Source: an uncultured Prevotellaceae bacterium | GTDB taxonomy: Bacteria; Bacteroidota; Bacteroidia; Bacteroidales; Muribaculaceae | Assembly: GCA_937904375.1 (NCBI GenBank) | Contig: CALDIG010000297.1 | Span: 1-36,908 of the forward strand | Direction: 5' to 3' | DNA length: 36,908 nucleotides | Shown: one piece after another, positions 23,699 through 32,749 of the stretch | Layout: each line of letters begins with the position of its first letter | Numbering within the stretch: position 1 is the stretch's first letter | Position numbers and translations under genes: made by a program | Notes under the pieces: generated by a model | What the model was told of the DNA's origin: nothing | The model's input: only the letters and a program-made list of their open reading frames with translations | Database searches by the model: none

Positions 23699-24583
23699 CT
23701 AGCTGTTTCGGTATTCCATGGGTGTCATTCCGAGGTGCTCTTTTACGTATTTTCCGAAGAATGAGGTGTTAGAGAATCCCACCTGGTTGCACACTTGCTT
23801 GATGCTCAGGTCGGTGTTTTTCAGTAAATATCGGATGTCTTCGAGCACTTGCTCCCTTATCCATGTGCTGGCAGTCTTTCCCGATATTTTCTTGCATATC
23901 GAGGTGAGGTGCTTTGGCGAGATGCAGAGTTCGCCGGCATAATAATCTACGGGTCGATATTTCACATCGCTGTTGTGCAGCAACTCGAGAAATCGCTGGA
24001 AGTGGGAGTTCGACAATTTTGTCTCTTCGTTGCGATGTTCATTAGGCAGCATCAGCTTCATCTCCCCGCACAAAGTGAGAATTCCGGTGGTAAGTATCGA
24101 CTGAATAATCTCAGTTCCGAAAGGGTTCTCTTGAGAGCGTTCCACTGCTCTGTTGAGCATGTCATAAAACATAGGGAAAGTCTCTAAATAATCTTTGTCA
24201 AGCGTGATGACATGGTGGTGGTGAATATACATGACATCATTCCATATCGCCATCTTCTCCCTCAGCAGGCTTTGAAGAATGCTATTGTTGAGGAACAGGG
24301 CTTTCAGGTTGAAGTCGGGGCTAATCATAATGTCGGTCACCAGCACATTTTGAGGCACTATCGCCACCTGGTTTTTTGTCAAAGAGAGGTGCATGTCGTT
24401 CATGCGGGCTTGTATCCTGCCGTTGGTGCAAATCATAATCACATTCATAGCGATGTGTGCGGCATTGATTTCGGCAAACTTCTGAATGCTGTCAACAATC
24501 ACCATGTCGTTGTCGGAGTAGCCAATTCTCACTTCCTCCCTTTCGGCTAATGACTGAAATGTTATTTCCTCGTTACGGTTCAT
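23699..24583 (-). CDS. AraC-family transcriptional regulator
   Basis: The start is placed at ATG 24583 (MNRNEEITF), preceded by AGGAAAAG, rather than the upstream in-frame Met at 24622; this gives 294 residues. The N-terminal ~180 residues are a cupin-like sensing domain without a recognisable ligand motif. The C-terminal ~100 residues carry two helix-turn-helix motifs of the AraC/XylS type (YYAGELCISPKHLTSICKK; LSIKQVCNQVGFSNTSFFGK, ending GMTPMEYR). It is divergent from the damaged RND-TolC efflux genes, an arrangement common for regulators of such pumps, so it probably controlled that operon. A role in the peptidoglycan locus next door cannot be excluded. Confidence 0.9.
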   Translation of the reverse strand: MNRNEEITFQSLAEREEVRIGYSDNDMVIVDSIQKFAEINAAHIAMNVIMICTNGRIQARMNDMHLSLTKNQVAIVPQNVLVTDIMISPDFNLKALFLNNSILQSLLREKMAIWNDVMYIHHHHVITLDKDYLETFPMFYDMLNRAVERSQENPFGTEIIQSILTTGILTLCGEMKLMLPNEHRNEETKLSNSHFQRFLELLHNSDVKYRPVDYYAGELCISPKHLTSICKKISGKTASTWIREQVLEDIRYLLKNTDLSIKQVCNQVGFSNTSFFGKYVKEHLGMTPMEYRNS

Positions 24584-24671
24584 CTTTTCCTGTTTTTTTA
24601 ATAAAATGCTCACGCTTGGCAATGTTCAAGCAAGCTTGACGCTGCTCTCGCTTAATCGCATTTTTAATGTG

Positions 24672-24679
24672 CAAAAGTA
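24672..24679 (-). promoter_or_regulatory. putative -7 element for the AraC-type gene
   Basis: The minus strand reads TACTTTTG, a TAnnTTTG match, about 90 bp before the chosen ATG. No clear -33 box is seen. On the opposite strand TAATTTTG at 24716-24723 could serve the efflux genes. Confidence 0.35.
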
Positions 24680-24781
24680 ATAAAACTTGACAGAATGCGA
24701 TGTTTTATTTGGCGATAATTTTGTTCTATCCGCTACCTGCGGCAAAATTTTACGCATTTTTGGACAAATATAAGCGACTTC

Positions 24782-26872
24782 TTGCGTGACCTGCTCATTT
24801 CGATGGCTGTCATCATTCTGGTGATGATGATTCTGTTCCCGTTCAGGTCGGCGATAGTGGCTGCGATTACAGTGCCACTAAGCACATTTATCTCGGTGGC
24901 TATCATGTATATGGCGGGATTGGAGCTAAACATCGTCACTTTAGCGGCGATGATCGTGGTGCTGGGAATGGTGGTTGACAACGCTATCGTGGTGATTGAC
25001 GGATATTTAGAATATCTAGGCAAGGGCTACGAGCCCAAGCGTGCCGCCATCGACTCGGCAAAGCAGTATTTCATGCCCATGATGCTTGCCACACTATGCA
25101 TCAGTGTCATCTTCTTCCCGCTGCTGCTCACCATGCGTGGCGCGTTCCTTGACGCCATTGGCGTGTTCCCGTGGACTATCGCGATAAATCTCATGGTGTC
25201 GCTGCTGCTGGCAGTGACGGTGATACCTTTCCTCGAGGTGCTGATTATCAAGCCCAATAAAGTGAGCACCAACGGCAACGTCATCACTCGTGGCGTTCAG
25301 AGGTTATATAACCGCGTGCTAGATTTCACCTTCAGCCATCCGTGGTTCACGATAATTGGCGGCATAGTGATAATTTTGATTTCTTCATTAATTATTCCTT
25401 CGTTGAAGGTAAGAATGTTCCCCTACGCCGACCGCGACCAGTTTGCCGTTGAGATTTTCCTGCCCGAGGGTAAGAGTCTCGACGACAGCCGTGCTATCGC
25501 CGACTCGGTGCGGCAGGTGCTGATGCAGGACAAGGATGTGAAATGCGTCACAAGTTTCATTGGCTGCTCGTCGCCAAGATTTATGACCGCCTACGCACCG
25601 CAGATGGCTGGCAAGAACTTTGCGCAGTTCATTGTGAACACCAAGTCGCAGGAGGCGACCATCGACCTCATCAATAAATATCAGCCCCAACTCTCGGAGC
25701 ATTACCCAGGAGCCTACGTGCGGTTCAAGCGCATCGATTATCTGGAAGTGCCCGAGCTGGAATATCGGTTCTATGGCGAAGACATCGACTCATTGCACGT
25801 GGCTGCCGAACGACTGATGTCACGCATGCGGGATATGCCCGAGCTGGAATGGGTGCATGCCGATTACTTTGAGCCGTCGCCTTACATCAACGTGACGCTC
25901 GATCCCGTTGCCTCGGCGCAGTTGGGCATCAGCCGCAGTACCGCCTCACTGGCGATAAGTGCCGCCACTAGCGACTTGCGCGTGGGGCAGATTTGGGAGG
26001 GAAACACCGAAGTTCCCATTGTGGTGAAAGACGATGCGGTGTTGAACTACACCAATGTGAAAGATATAGGTGTCGCGACGGCATCGTCGATTCTCGATGG
26101 CTCTATCAGTGGCAAGAACACCACCGTTCCGCTGCGTCAGGTGGCTGAGGTGTCGCCAAAATGGGGCGAGACCCGCATCCTGCACCGTGGCGGCGAGCGT
26201 TGCCTCACTGTGACGGCACAGCTTGCAAGTGGGGTATATGCCTCACCTGTCGAGCGAAAAGTTGCTGATATTATGGAGAACGAGACAGAGCTTCCCGAAG
26301 GTGTGCGCACCGAGGTGGGCGGAGAGATAGAATATGTGAATGATGCCTTTCCTCAAATCTTTGGCGGAGTGGGAATTGCCATGATTATAGTGTTCTTCTT
26401 CCTGTTGTTCAACTTCAAGAAGTTTGGTGTCACCACAGTGTGCATGGCGGCTCTTGCATTGATGCTTCCAGGCTCTTTGATAGGACTGAAATTGATGGAC
26501 AACACATTGGGCTTAACCTCGGTGATGGGTGTTATTACTCTCATGGGAATAATAATGCGCAACGAGATACTAATCTTTGAACATGCTATCGACCTTATAA
26601 AGAAATATGTGGAGGAGCATGGCGACTGGACGGTGGACCGCAAGGCCTACAATGCCGCGGTGAAGCAGGCCGCCTACGATGCCGGCAAGCGTCGCATGGT
26701 GCCCATCTTCCTTACCACAGCGACCACGGCAGTGGGCGTGGTGCCCATGATTATCGCTCAGTCGTCGTTCTGGATGCCTGTGGGCGTCACCATCTTTGCC
26801 GGTGGCATAGGTTCGCTGATTATGGTGGTCACCATGTTGCCCGTGGTTTATTGGAAAGTTTCAACGAAATAA
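24782..26872 (+). pseudogene. RND efflux permease lacking its N-terminal third
   Basis: The open frame gives 696 residues that align with RND (AcrB/MexB-type) pumps from membrane segment 2 onward. FLRDLLISMAVIILVMMIL is segment 2, and GMVVDNAIVVIDG places Asp66 at AcrB Asp407, so about 340 residues are missing: segment 1 and most of the first porter domain. The rest, including the second periplasmic half and segments to the C-terminus, looks intact. The frame is open only back to a stop at 24716; the upstream residues down to about 24764 (NISD) still look native, after which no similarity is visible. No membrane-fusion-protein gene precedes it. The putative TTG start is not convincing. The product cannot form a normal pump, so this is probably a deletion remnant, or an assembly artefact. 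Confidence 0.75.
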
Positions 26873-26896
26873 GTTTTTAGTTTTTAACTATATATT

Positions 26897-28240
26897 ATGA
26901 GGAGATTTTATTTAGTGATGCTGGTAGTTTCGAGCTTTGCTATAGTGGTGGACGCTCAAAATTGCTACACTTTAGAGCAAATCTGCGACTCGGCATGTCG
27001 CAACAATATCGCGATACGCACAGCGCATCACAACATTGAGGCTGCTAAGCTTCAGCGCAAGGAGGCGTTCACGAAGTATTTTCCTGAAGTGAGCGCTACA
27101 GGCCTGATGTTCAACTCCAGCAAGAGTTTGATGCAAATGACCCTGGACCCATCAAGTATGATTTCGCCAGAGCTTGGCGCGGCTCTTGCTCAGAGTTTCC
27201 CTCCCGAGGCCTTGGCATCGCTGGCTAGCCCTATCAATATATCGATGATGAAAAGCGGCACCATTGCGTCGGTGATGGCGGTTCAGCCCGTGTTTGCTGG
27301 CGGTCAAATAGTCAATGGCAACCGTTTGGCGAAGGTGGGTGAGGACGTGAGTCATCTGCAACTCCAACTCTCAGAGAATGAGGTGGAGAAAACCGCCGAG
27401 CAATACTTTTGGCAACTTGCCACTTTGCAAGAGAAGATGAAGACTGTGCAAGTGGTGGAGACGTTGCTCAATGACATCTACAAAGACGTGGATGTGGCGG
27501 TGCGGGCTGGCGTGGCGATACGCAACGACCTGCTTCAGGTGCAGCTGCGGCAGAACGATGTGGAGAGCCAGAAGCTGAAACTCAGCAACGGCATCGCGTT
27601 GGTGCGCATGTTGCTGAGTCAGTATTGCGGACTTCGCGACACGAGTTTTGTCATCACCTACAATGCCGAGACTGTGCCACCAATGGCAATGAAACAAGAC
27701 CACCACACTGCGGTGCTCCGCACGCCGGAATATAAGCTGCTTGATAAGCAGGTGGAGGCTACGGGATTGCAAGAAAAAATGACATGGGGCAAGAACCTGC
27801 CCACTGTGGCGGTGGGGGCAGGATATAACTTCCATAACCTGCTTGACAAGAATCAAACGTTTGGCATGGTATTCGCTACTGTGAGCATCCCCATCTCGGG
27901 ATGGTGGGGAGGCACACACGCCGTGAACCGCAGCAAGTTGGAGCATCTGAAGGCTCAAGAGCAGCTTGCCAATAACACCGACTTGCTCATCATAGGCATG
28001 CAGAATGCCTGGAACGGTGTAGAAGAGGCTTACAGCCAACTGCAGCTGGCTCAACGGAGCATAGAACAGGCGACAGAAAACCTGCGCGTGAACCGCGACT
28101 ACTATAATGCTGGGATGTCGAAAATGACTGATTTGCTTGAAGCACAACTGCTCTACCAGCAGGCTTGCGACAAGCGCACCGATGCCTTTGCCGAATATCA
28201 GAACAAACTTTTAGAATACAAGCATGCAATAGGAGAGTAG
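26897..28240 (+). CDS. TolC-family outer-membrane efflux protein
   Basis: The 447-residue protein has a signal peptide (MRRFYLVMLVVSSFAIVVDA) followed by the TolC-type start YTLEQICDSACRNNIAI. There are two long helical-hairpin halves (for example QLQLSENEVEKTAEQYFWQL and AYSQLQLAQRSIEQATENLR) and the typical YNAGMSKMTDLLEAQLLYQQ near the C-terminus. It would form the outer-membrane channel of a tripartite pump. It starts 24 bp after the truncated RND permease gene, so it belonged to that operon; with the permease damaged it may now serve other pumps or be decaying. The gene itself shows no damage. Confidence 0.9.
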   Translation: MRRFYLVMLVVSSFAIVVDAQNCYTLEQICDSACRNNIAIRTAHHNIEAAKLQRKEAFTKYFPEVSATGLMFNSSKSLMQMTLDPSSMISPELGAALAQSFPPEALASLASPINISMMKSGTIASVMAVQPVFAGGQIVNGNRLAKVGEDVSHLQLQLSENEVEKTAEQYFWQLATLQEKMKTVQVVETLLNDIYKDVDVAVRAGVAIRNDLLQVQLRQNDVESQKLKLSNGIALVRMLLSQYCGLRDTSFVITYNAETVPPMAMKQDHHTAVLRTPEYKLLDKQVEATGLQEKMTWGKNLPTVAVGAGYNFHNLLDKNQTFGMVFATVSIPISGWWGGTHAVNRSKLEHLKAQEQLANNTDLLIIGMQNAWNGVEEAYSQLQLAQRSIEQATENLRVNRDYYNAGMSKMTDLLEAQLLYQQACDKRTDAFAEYQNKLLEYKHAIGE

Positions 28241-28262
28241 AGGTTTTCGTTTATTATTTATC

Positions 28263-28814
28263 ATGGACGAGAGGAACTATAAAGCCGAGGAGGTGGTCGC
28301 TGTTGTTGACCGTGACCGCTATGTGGAGGAGTTTCGTGATGTGGCGACCTTTGAGGCGTGCTGCCGGCATTGTCCCAACTACGGGAAGAGGTGGGGCTGC
28401 CCGCCGTTTGACCACGACACACTACAAGATTTGTTGCCCTATAATAAGGTGATGATAATTGGCGTGAAACTCACGCCTCACGATGCGAAGATGCCGCTGG
28501 AACGAGTCCATGACCTCATGCGACCCGAGCTGGAGCGGCTAAACCGCCGTCTGCTGGAGTTGGAGCGTGAGAAGCAAGGCTTTGCGCTGGGCTTTGTGGG
28601 CAAGTGCGAGCGTTGCGGCGATGCGCCTTGTGCCCGCCTCGAGGGCAATCCGTGCCGCCATCCCGATGTGGTGCGCCCGTCGCTGGAGGCCTACGGCTTC
28701 AACGTGAGCGAGACGGCAAGCCAGTTGCTGGGCATCGACATGGTGTGGAGCCGTGACAAGAATGTGCCGCGCTACCTGACGCTGGTGTGCGCCCTGTTTT
28801 TCAATGATGAATAA
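28263..28814 (+). CDS. DUF2284 cysteine-rich metal-binding protein
   Basis: The 183-residue cytoplasmic protein has two Cys clusters. The first is CCRHCPNYGKRWGCPPF (33-49) with Cys33, 34, 37 and 46; the second is CERCGDAPCARLEGNPCRHP (115-134) with Cys115, 118, 123 and 131. This fits the predicted metal- or Fe-S-binding DUF2284 family, whose biochemical role is not established. It follows the TolC-type gene by 22 bp and may be cotranscribed, though no functional link is evident. A CGCCGT-TAAT-ACGGCG hairpin at about 28835-28850 lies just after its stop codon and could end the transcript. Confidence 0.85.
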   Translation: MDERNYKAEEVVAVVDRDRYVEEFRDVATFEACCRHCPNYGKRWGCPPFDHDTLQDLLPYNKVMIIGVKLTPHDAKMPLERVHDLMRPELERLNRRLLELEREKQGFALGFVGKCERCGDAPCARLEGNPCRHPDVVRPSLEAYGFNVSETASQLLGIDMVWSRDKNVPRYLTLVCALFFNDE

Positions 28815-28950
28815 TGCACAATAGATGTTCTTGAACGCCGTTAATACGGCGCACTACATCAACAACACCCACTCCTGTTGGAGCATTACCAATCTTCATA
28901 ATATCAATAATTAGTGTGCTTGTTATTGCAGAGTTGCGAGTTTTTTGTTG

Positions 28951-28958
28951 TAATTTTG
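28951..28958 (+). promoter_or_regulatory. putative -7 element for ribD
   Basis: TAATTTTG lies within TTTTTTGTTGTAATTTTGC, with a TTG 22 bp upstream that may be the -33 box. Fifteen bases (TTTTGTTGTAATTTTGC core) are shared with the DUF6242 promoter at 31110. It is only 5 bp before the GTG used as the ribD start, which would make the transcript nearly leaderless, or favour the ATG at 28987. Confidence 0.5.
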
Positions 28959-28962
28959 CGCT

Positions 28963-29985
28963 GTGATTGATATCGACGAGAAATACATGAATAGAGCTTT
29001 GCAGCTGGCACGGCAGGGTGGGGGACATGCCTCGCCCAACCCCCTGGTGGGTGCTGTGGTGGTGCACGGCGGCAAGATTATTGGTGAGGGCTTTCACCGC
29101 TGCTGCGGTCATGCCCATGCCGAGGTTAATGCCATCGCTGGCGTGCGTGACCATTCACTGCTTCCCATGAGCACCATCTACGTCACTCTTGAGCCATGTT
29201 CACACTATGGAAAAACACCACCATGTGCTAAACTCCTGATAGAAAAAGAAATAAATAAAGTTGTGGTGGGTAGTCTCGACCCCTTTGAGAAGGTGAGCGG
29301 CCGCGGCGTGGCGATGCTGCGTGAGGCGGGAATAGAGGTGACAGTTGGCGTGCTTGAGCGTGAATGTCGTGAGCTGAACCGTTGCTTCTTCACTGCCCAC
29401 ACTAGCGGTGTGCCCTGGGTGCTGCTCAAGTGGGCGCAGAGCAGCGACGGCTACCTCGCCAATGAAAATGGCGCGGTGCGTTTCAGCACACCATTGACTC
29501 AGGCGCTCATGCACCGTGAGCGGTCGATGGTCGATGCCATCGTGGTGGGGGCCGGCACGGTGAAAATCGACAACCCGTCGCTCACCGTGCGCCACTGGAG
29601 CGGCAACTCGCCCTTGCGTGTGGTGCTTGACCGAAACCTTTCGATGCCACAAAAGTGCCACTTGATGACCGATGGAGGCAAAACGTTGATATATAATGAG
29701 AAAAGGCAAGCAGTAGAAGGCAATGTCGAATGGATGCGACTCGACACCAACGAGCCGCAAGCATGGCTTCGCGACCTCTATCGCCGCGGAATCACCAGCG
29801 TGATGGTGGAAGGTGGCGCTAATGTGTTACATCAGCTGCTCGAAGCAGGCACTTGGAACAAGATAAGGATAGAGACCGCCCCGGTGACATTAGGTGGCGG
29901 AATAAAATCTCCAACGGTGGATAAAACTAAAGCCACCAGCTTTGAAGTTGATGGCAATAGAGTAGAAATCATCGATCACCTATGA
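28963..29985 (+). CDS. ribD: bifunctional riboflavin biosynthesis deaminase/reductase
   Basis: RibD deaminates the diaminohydroxyphosphoribosylamino-pyrimidine from GTP and then reduces the ribosyl chain. The deaminase part shows the zinc site: HAE at 52-54 and PCSHYGKTPPC at 78-88 with Cys79 and Cys88; PNPLVGAVVV precedes it. The reductase part begins near 145 (WAQSSDGYLANENG), with GAGTVKIDNPSLTVR and VEGGANVLHQLLEAG. At 340 residues it is of normal length for the fused enzyme. Start choice: GTG 28963 gives the usual DEKYMNRAL beginning; ATG 28987 would trim eight residues and fits the promoter position better. Its last 17 bp overlap the convergent DUF4886 gene. No other rib gene is near. 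Confidence 0.95.
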   Translation: MIDIDEKYMNRALQLARQGGGHASPNPLVGAVVVHGGKIIGEGFHRCCGHAHAEVNAIAGVRDHSLLPMSTIYVTLEPCSHYGKTPPCAKLLIEKEINKVVVGSLDPFEKVSGRGVAMLREAGIEVTVGVLERECRELNRCFFTAHTSGVPWVLLKWAQSSDGYLANENGAVRFSTPLTQALMHRERSMVDAIVVGAGTVKIDNPSLTVRHWSGNSPLRVVLDRNLSMPQKCHLMTDGGKTLIYNEKRQAVEGNVEWMRLDTNEPQAWLRDLYRRGITSVMVEGGANVLHQLLEAGTWNKIRIETAPVTLGGGIKSPTVDKTKATSFEVDGNRVEIIDHL

Positions 29986-30868
29986 CTGTAATCAGAAAGG
30001 GGTTGTTGACGGCATTCACGGCGCATTGCTGGCAGAGAGTGCGGTTCTCATCGGTGACGGGGACGGTCTCGTAGGTGGAGTAGTTCTGCTCGGCATCGGT
30101 GATAGCGTGAACAGCGGTGTTTCCCATCACGCTCACGCCATAGACCGGCTCAATTAACGCCTCAAACCAAGTGCAAGCAGCCACATATCTCCCCACTCCG
30201 AAAGCCAGGTGCTTCTTGTCGCGAAGCAGTCCGTGAGGAGTGTTGAGCACAGTGGCTCTAGCGTTTAGAATTGCTGTGCCTGTTGGTATGATCATGTCGA
30301 TGTCGTAGCTGTCAACCATCTTGACAACATCGATGATGTTCTGCCAGTCATTGAGGCTTATTTCTAGACTTCCTCCCCAGTAGCTCCACACTTGCTGCCA
30401 GGCGATGACCACATTCTTGTTAGGACAATTCTCTCTGATTTTGCTTACCAGAAAAGGCAAGTGTGGAGAGAGCTTATTGGCATCTTGCGCCAGGTTGGAG
30501 AGTTGCTGCACCGTCACCACGTCCCAGTCTTGAGCAAGCAGCTCGTTGAGAGAGGCTTGTGTGGTGGGCATGGTGATAAGTCCCGAGCGACGAGTAATGG
30601 AGACCTCTTCGCCGCTATTGCAGACCTCCGCCCAGTATTCGAGCGAAGTGCTTCCTTTAGTTGCCGAATATATGCAAAGCGTGCTTCGGTCGATGCCAGA
30701 GGCTCGCACTATTGCATCGAGGTATGCCATTGGGTCATCGAGAAACGAGTTTCCAATCGCCAGCACCTTAAGAGCGTGTTTCCCGGCAGGAAGTTCATGC
30801 TTGTTGTTGTCATCAACCAATGGTGTATCAATCTCTTGCTTAGAGCATTGAGCGCAAAGTAGCAGCAA
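29969..30868 (-). CDS. DUF4886 protein (SGNH-like), signal sequence apparently frameshifted
   Basis: The 299-residue frame begins at a TTG and reads MLLLCAQCSKQE, then KVLAIGNSFLDDPMAYL, the GNSF block of DUF4886, a family related to SGNH hydrolases. Further blocks include VTVQQLSNLAQD and NTPHGLLRDKKHLAFGVGRY. Upstream, an ATG at 30900 starts MKTILIH in another frame, and the frame of this protein reads SYIRCLLLLCAQCSK through the same region. Joining them with a one-base shift would make a normal lipoprotein signal. A -7 element at 30928 also points to a start at 30900. The gene is therefore probably longer, with an indel at about 30880-30895, real or a sequencing error. Substrate unknown. 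It converges on ribD with a 17-bp overlap. Confidence 0.75.
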   Translation of the reverse strand: MLLLCAQCSKQEIDTPLVDDNNKHELPAGKHALKVLAIGNSFLDDPMAYLDAIVRASGIDRSTLCIYSATKGSTSLEYWAEVCNSGEEVSITRRSGLITMPTTQASLNELLAQDWDVVTVQQLSNLAQDANKLSPHLPFLVSKIRENCPNKNVVIAWQQVWSYWGGSLEISLNDWQNIIDVVKMVDSYDIDMIIPTGTAILNARATVLNTPHGLLRDKKHLAFGVGRYVAACTWFEALIEPVYGVSVMGNTAVHAITDAEQNYSTYETVPVTDENRTLCQQCAVNAVNNPFLITVIGDR

Positions 30869-30927
30869 GCAGCGAATATATGAATGAGTATTGTTTTCAT
30901 TACGACATGATGTGTTTCAGAGCTTTA

Positions 30928-30935
30928 CAAAATTA
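30928..30935 (-). promoter_or_regulatory. putative -7 element for the DUF4886 gene
   Basis: The minus strand reads ACTAATTTTGTAAAG, a full TAnnTTTG match, 28 bp before the ATG at 30900. No clear -33 box is present. It supports translation beginning at 30900 rather than 30868. Confidence 0.45.
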
Positions 30936-31109
30936 GTAATTATCACGGCAAACTCATAGTAAGTTGCGGTTAAAAGTTGTGAAACGATGGTGGCAGTTGT
31001 GATGTGAGAGAGCAGAGTAACTTCGTTAAAAAGGTGTAAAAAATTGACTTTTGCCTTTTATTATCTTAATTAAGGTGTGGGTATTGATATATTAACACTA
31101 ATTTTGTTG

Positions 31110-31117
31110 TAATTTTG
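31110..31117 (+). promoter_or_regulatory. putative -7 element for the DUF6242 gene
   Basis: TAATTTTG in the context TTTTGTTGTAATTTTGC, with TTG 23 bp upstream. The start codon ATG at 31154 follows 36 bp later, giving a leader of about 30 nt. Confidence 0.5.
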
Positions 31118-31153
31118 CAAGTTATTTCAAGAAAACCACAAAAAATAAAGAAA

Positions 31154-32653
31154 ATGAACAAATACATTCCATTATATTTGCTTCTCTTCGTGCTGCTGGC
31201 ATCGACAGTTGCCTCTTGCAACAAGAATGATGATCCTGGCACATCTACTGACACCGACTATAGCTCCTATTCCTACACGACAACACTGATATCGGCATTC
31301 TCGTTGCAGGCCAACACCAAGATTGCCACTGGTCTTGACTCGGTGAGTTTCACCATCGACCAGGACCTGGGCGTTATATATAATGCCGACTCGTTGCCCT
31401 ACGGCACACGCGTGACGGCACTGTGTGTCAACGTGAGCAGTGCCAGCACAGTGGCGTCAAAGCAGTTCATCGTCAAGAATGGAAATGTGCAGAAAGATAC
31501 TACTATTACCTATAGAAGCAATAGCAGCGATTCTATCGACTTCAGTGGCGACGTGACACTGCGCGTCACTTCCTACGACGGTCAGCACACCCGTGACTAT
31601 AAGGTGAAAGTGAATGTTCATCAAGAAGAGCCTGATGTCATTGAGTGGGAGCAGAGTCACCGCCGTGACCTGCCAAACGTGTCCTCAACGTTGCAAGCGT
31701 CGAAGACCGTGATGCTCGACGGCGAGTTTTTGTGTCTGGTAAACGATAACGGCACCTTTGTGCTAAGCAGTGCCGCCGACCCGCTTGCTGGCACATGGAG
31801 CAAGACGGTGCTGACGTTCCCGTTTGTGCCGCAGGTGTCGAGCTTTGCGGCGACTACCGATGCTCTCTATCTCCTTGACGCGAACGGCGAGCTTTACAGT
31901 AGCAGCGACATGGGTATCACCTGGAGTGACTGCGGCGTGGCGTGGAACACCATCATAGGCACTTATGACGACCGTGTGCTCGGTGTGAGAAACGACGGCA
32001 CGTCGTGGGTTCACGACGAGTATCCACATCGTGACGGATTTGTGGCTACTGCGATTTCCAGTGACTTCCCCATCGGTGGCATGAGCCAGCTAGTGATGGC
32101 GAGCAACGACTGGACTGCCAACCAGCAGGCGATGTGTGCCGGTGGAGTGCTTGCCTCTGGTGATTTGACCAACGCCGTGTGGGGATATGACGGAGAACGG
32201 TGGGGCTTGCTTAGCGTCGCTGACAATGCGCTGCCGCCCATTAGCGACGCTTCGCTCTTCAGTTACTACACGTTCACACTGCCGTCAACCTCGGTTGCAC
32301 CTGTCAAGCGTGTGACGTGGATGGTGATAGGTGGCAAACTCGCCGACGGCAGTCTCAACGCCACAACCTATATTTCTCGCAACCAGGGTATCAACTGGAG
32401 CAAGGGAGAGGACGAAGTGCAGCTGCCGGCTACTATCCCCTCTTTTAGTGGCTCACAAGTTTACATCTTTGAGCGCACCCAGAGTGCCGGAGTGCCTCGT
32501 CTCAACGCCTATAACCCTGGTCAAGTGACCCCGGTAAATGAGTGGGACTGTGCTTACATCTACCTCTTTGGCGGCTATGCCTCTAACGGTCAAGCCCTCA
32601 ACAACGTGTGGGAAGGCGTGTTGCGACGCCTCACTTACAAACCGGTATTCTAA
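31154..32653 (+). CDS. DUF6242 lipoprotein with propeller-like repeats
   Basis: The ATG at 31154 is chosen over an upstream TTG because it lies properly downstream of the promoter and begins a lipoprotein signal: MNKYIPLYLLLFVLL with lipobox VASC, Cys22, and SCNKNDD after it. The mature protein has an Ig-like N-terminal part (TTTLISAFSLQANTKI to about residue 160) and then blades resembling BNR/Kelch propellers (LYLLDANGELYSSSDMGITW; YISRNQGINWSKGEDEV; YIYLFGGYASNGQALNNVW). It fits DUF6242 of Bacteroidales, whose function is not known. It is probably anchored in the outer membrane. It heads the plus-strand envelope block before the DUF6089 gene, uppS and bamA. Confidence 0.82.
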   Translation: MNKYIPLYLLLFVLLASTVASCNKNDDPGTSTDTDYSSYSYTTTLISAFSLQANTKIATGLDSVSFTIDQDLGVIYNADSLPYGTRVTALCVNVSSASTVASKQFIVKNGNVQKDTTITYRSNSSDSIDFSGDVTLRVTSYDGQHTRDYKVKVNVHQEEPDVIEWEQSHRRDLPNVSSTLQASKTVMLDGEFLCLVNDNGTFVLSSAADPLAGTWSKTVLTFPFVPQVSSFAATTDALYLLDANGELYSSSDMGITWSDCGVAWNTIIGTYDDRVLGVRNDGTSWVHDEYPHRDGFVATAISSDFPIGGMSQLVMASNDWTANQQAMCAGGVLASGDLTNAVWGYDGERWGLLSVADNALPPISDASLFSYYTFTLPSTSVAPVKRVTWMVIGGKLADGSLNATTYISRNQGINWSKGEDEVQLPATIPSFSGSQVYIFERTQSAGVPRLNAYNPGQVTPVNEWDCAYIYLFGGYASNGQALNNVWEGVLRRLTYKPVF

Positions 32654-32749
32654 AAAAGATTAATTAATGACTTGTTGCTCATTGAAAATATACTTTTTCA
32701 TCGCTCAATAGCGTTTTTTCAAATAATATTCAAGAAAGATGATAAGGTT

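Noticed and set aside
19368..24583. A starch-utilisation-like (susC/susD) locus
   Set aside because: No TonB-dependent SusC-like or SusD-like gene is in the window, so the wall-degrading genes do not form a classical polysaccharide utilisation locus.
28815..28915. Small minus-strand ORF (MKIGNAPTGVGVVDV...)
   Set aside because: About 30 codons, overlaps a hairpin after the DUF2284 gene, no start context and no recognisable family.
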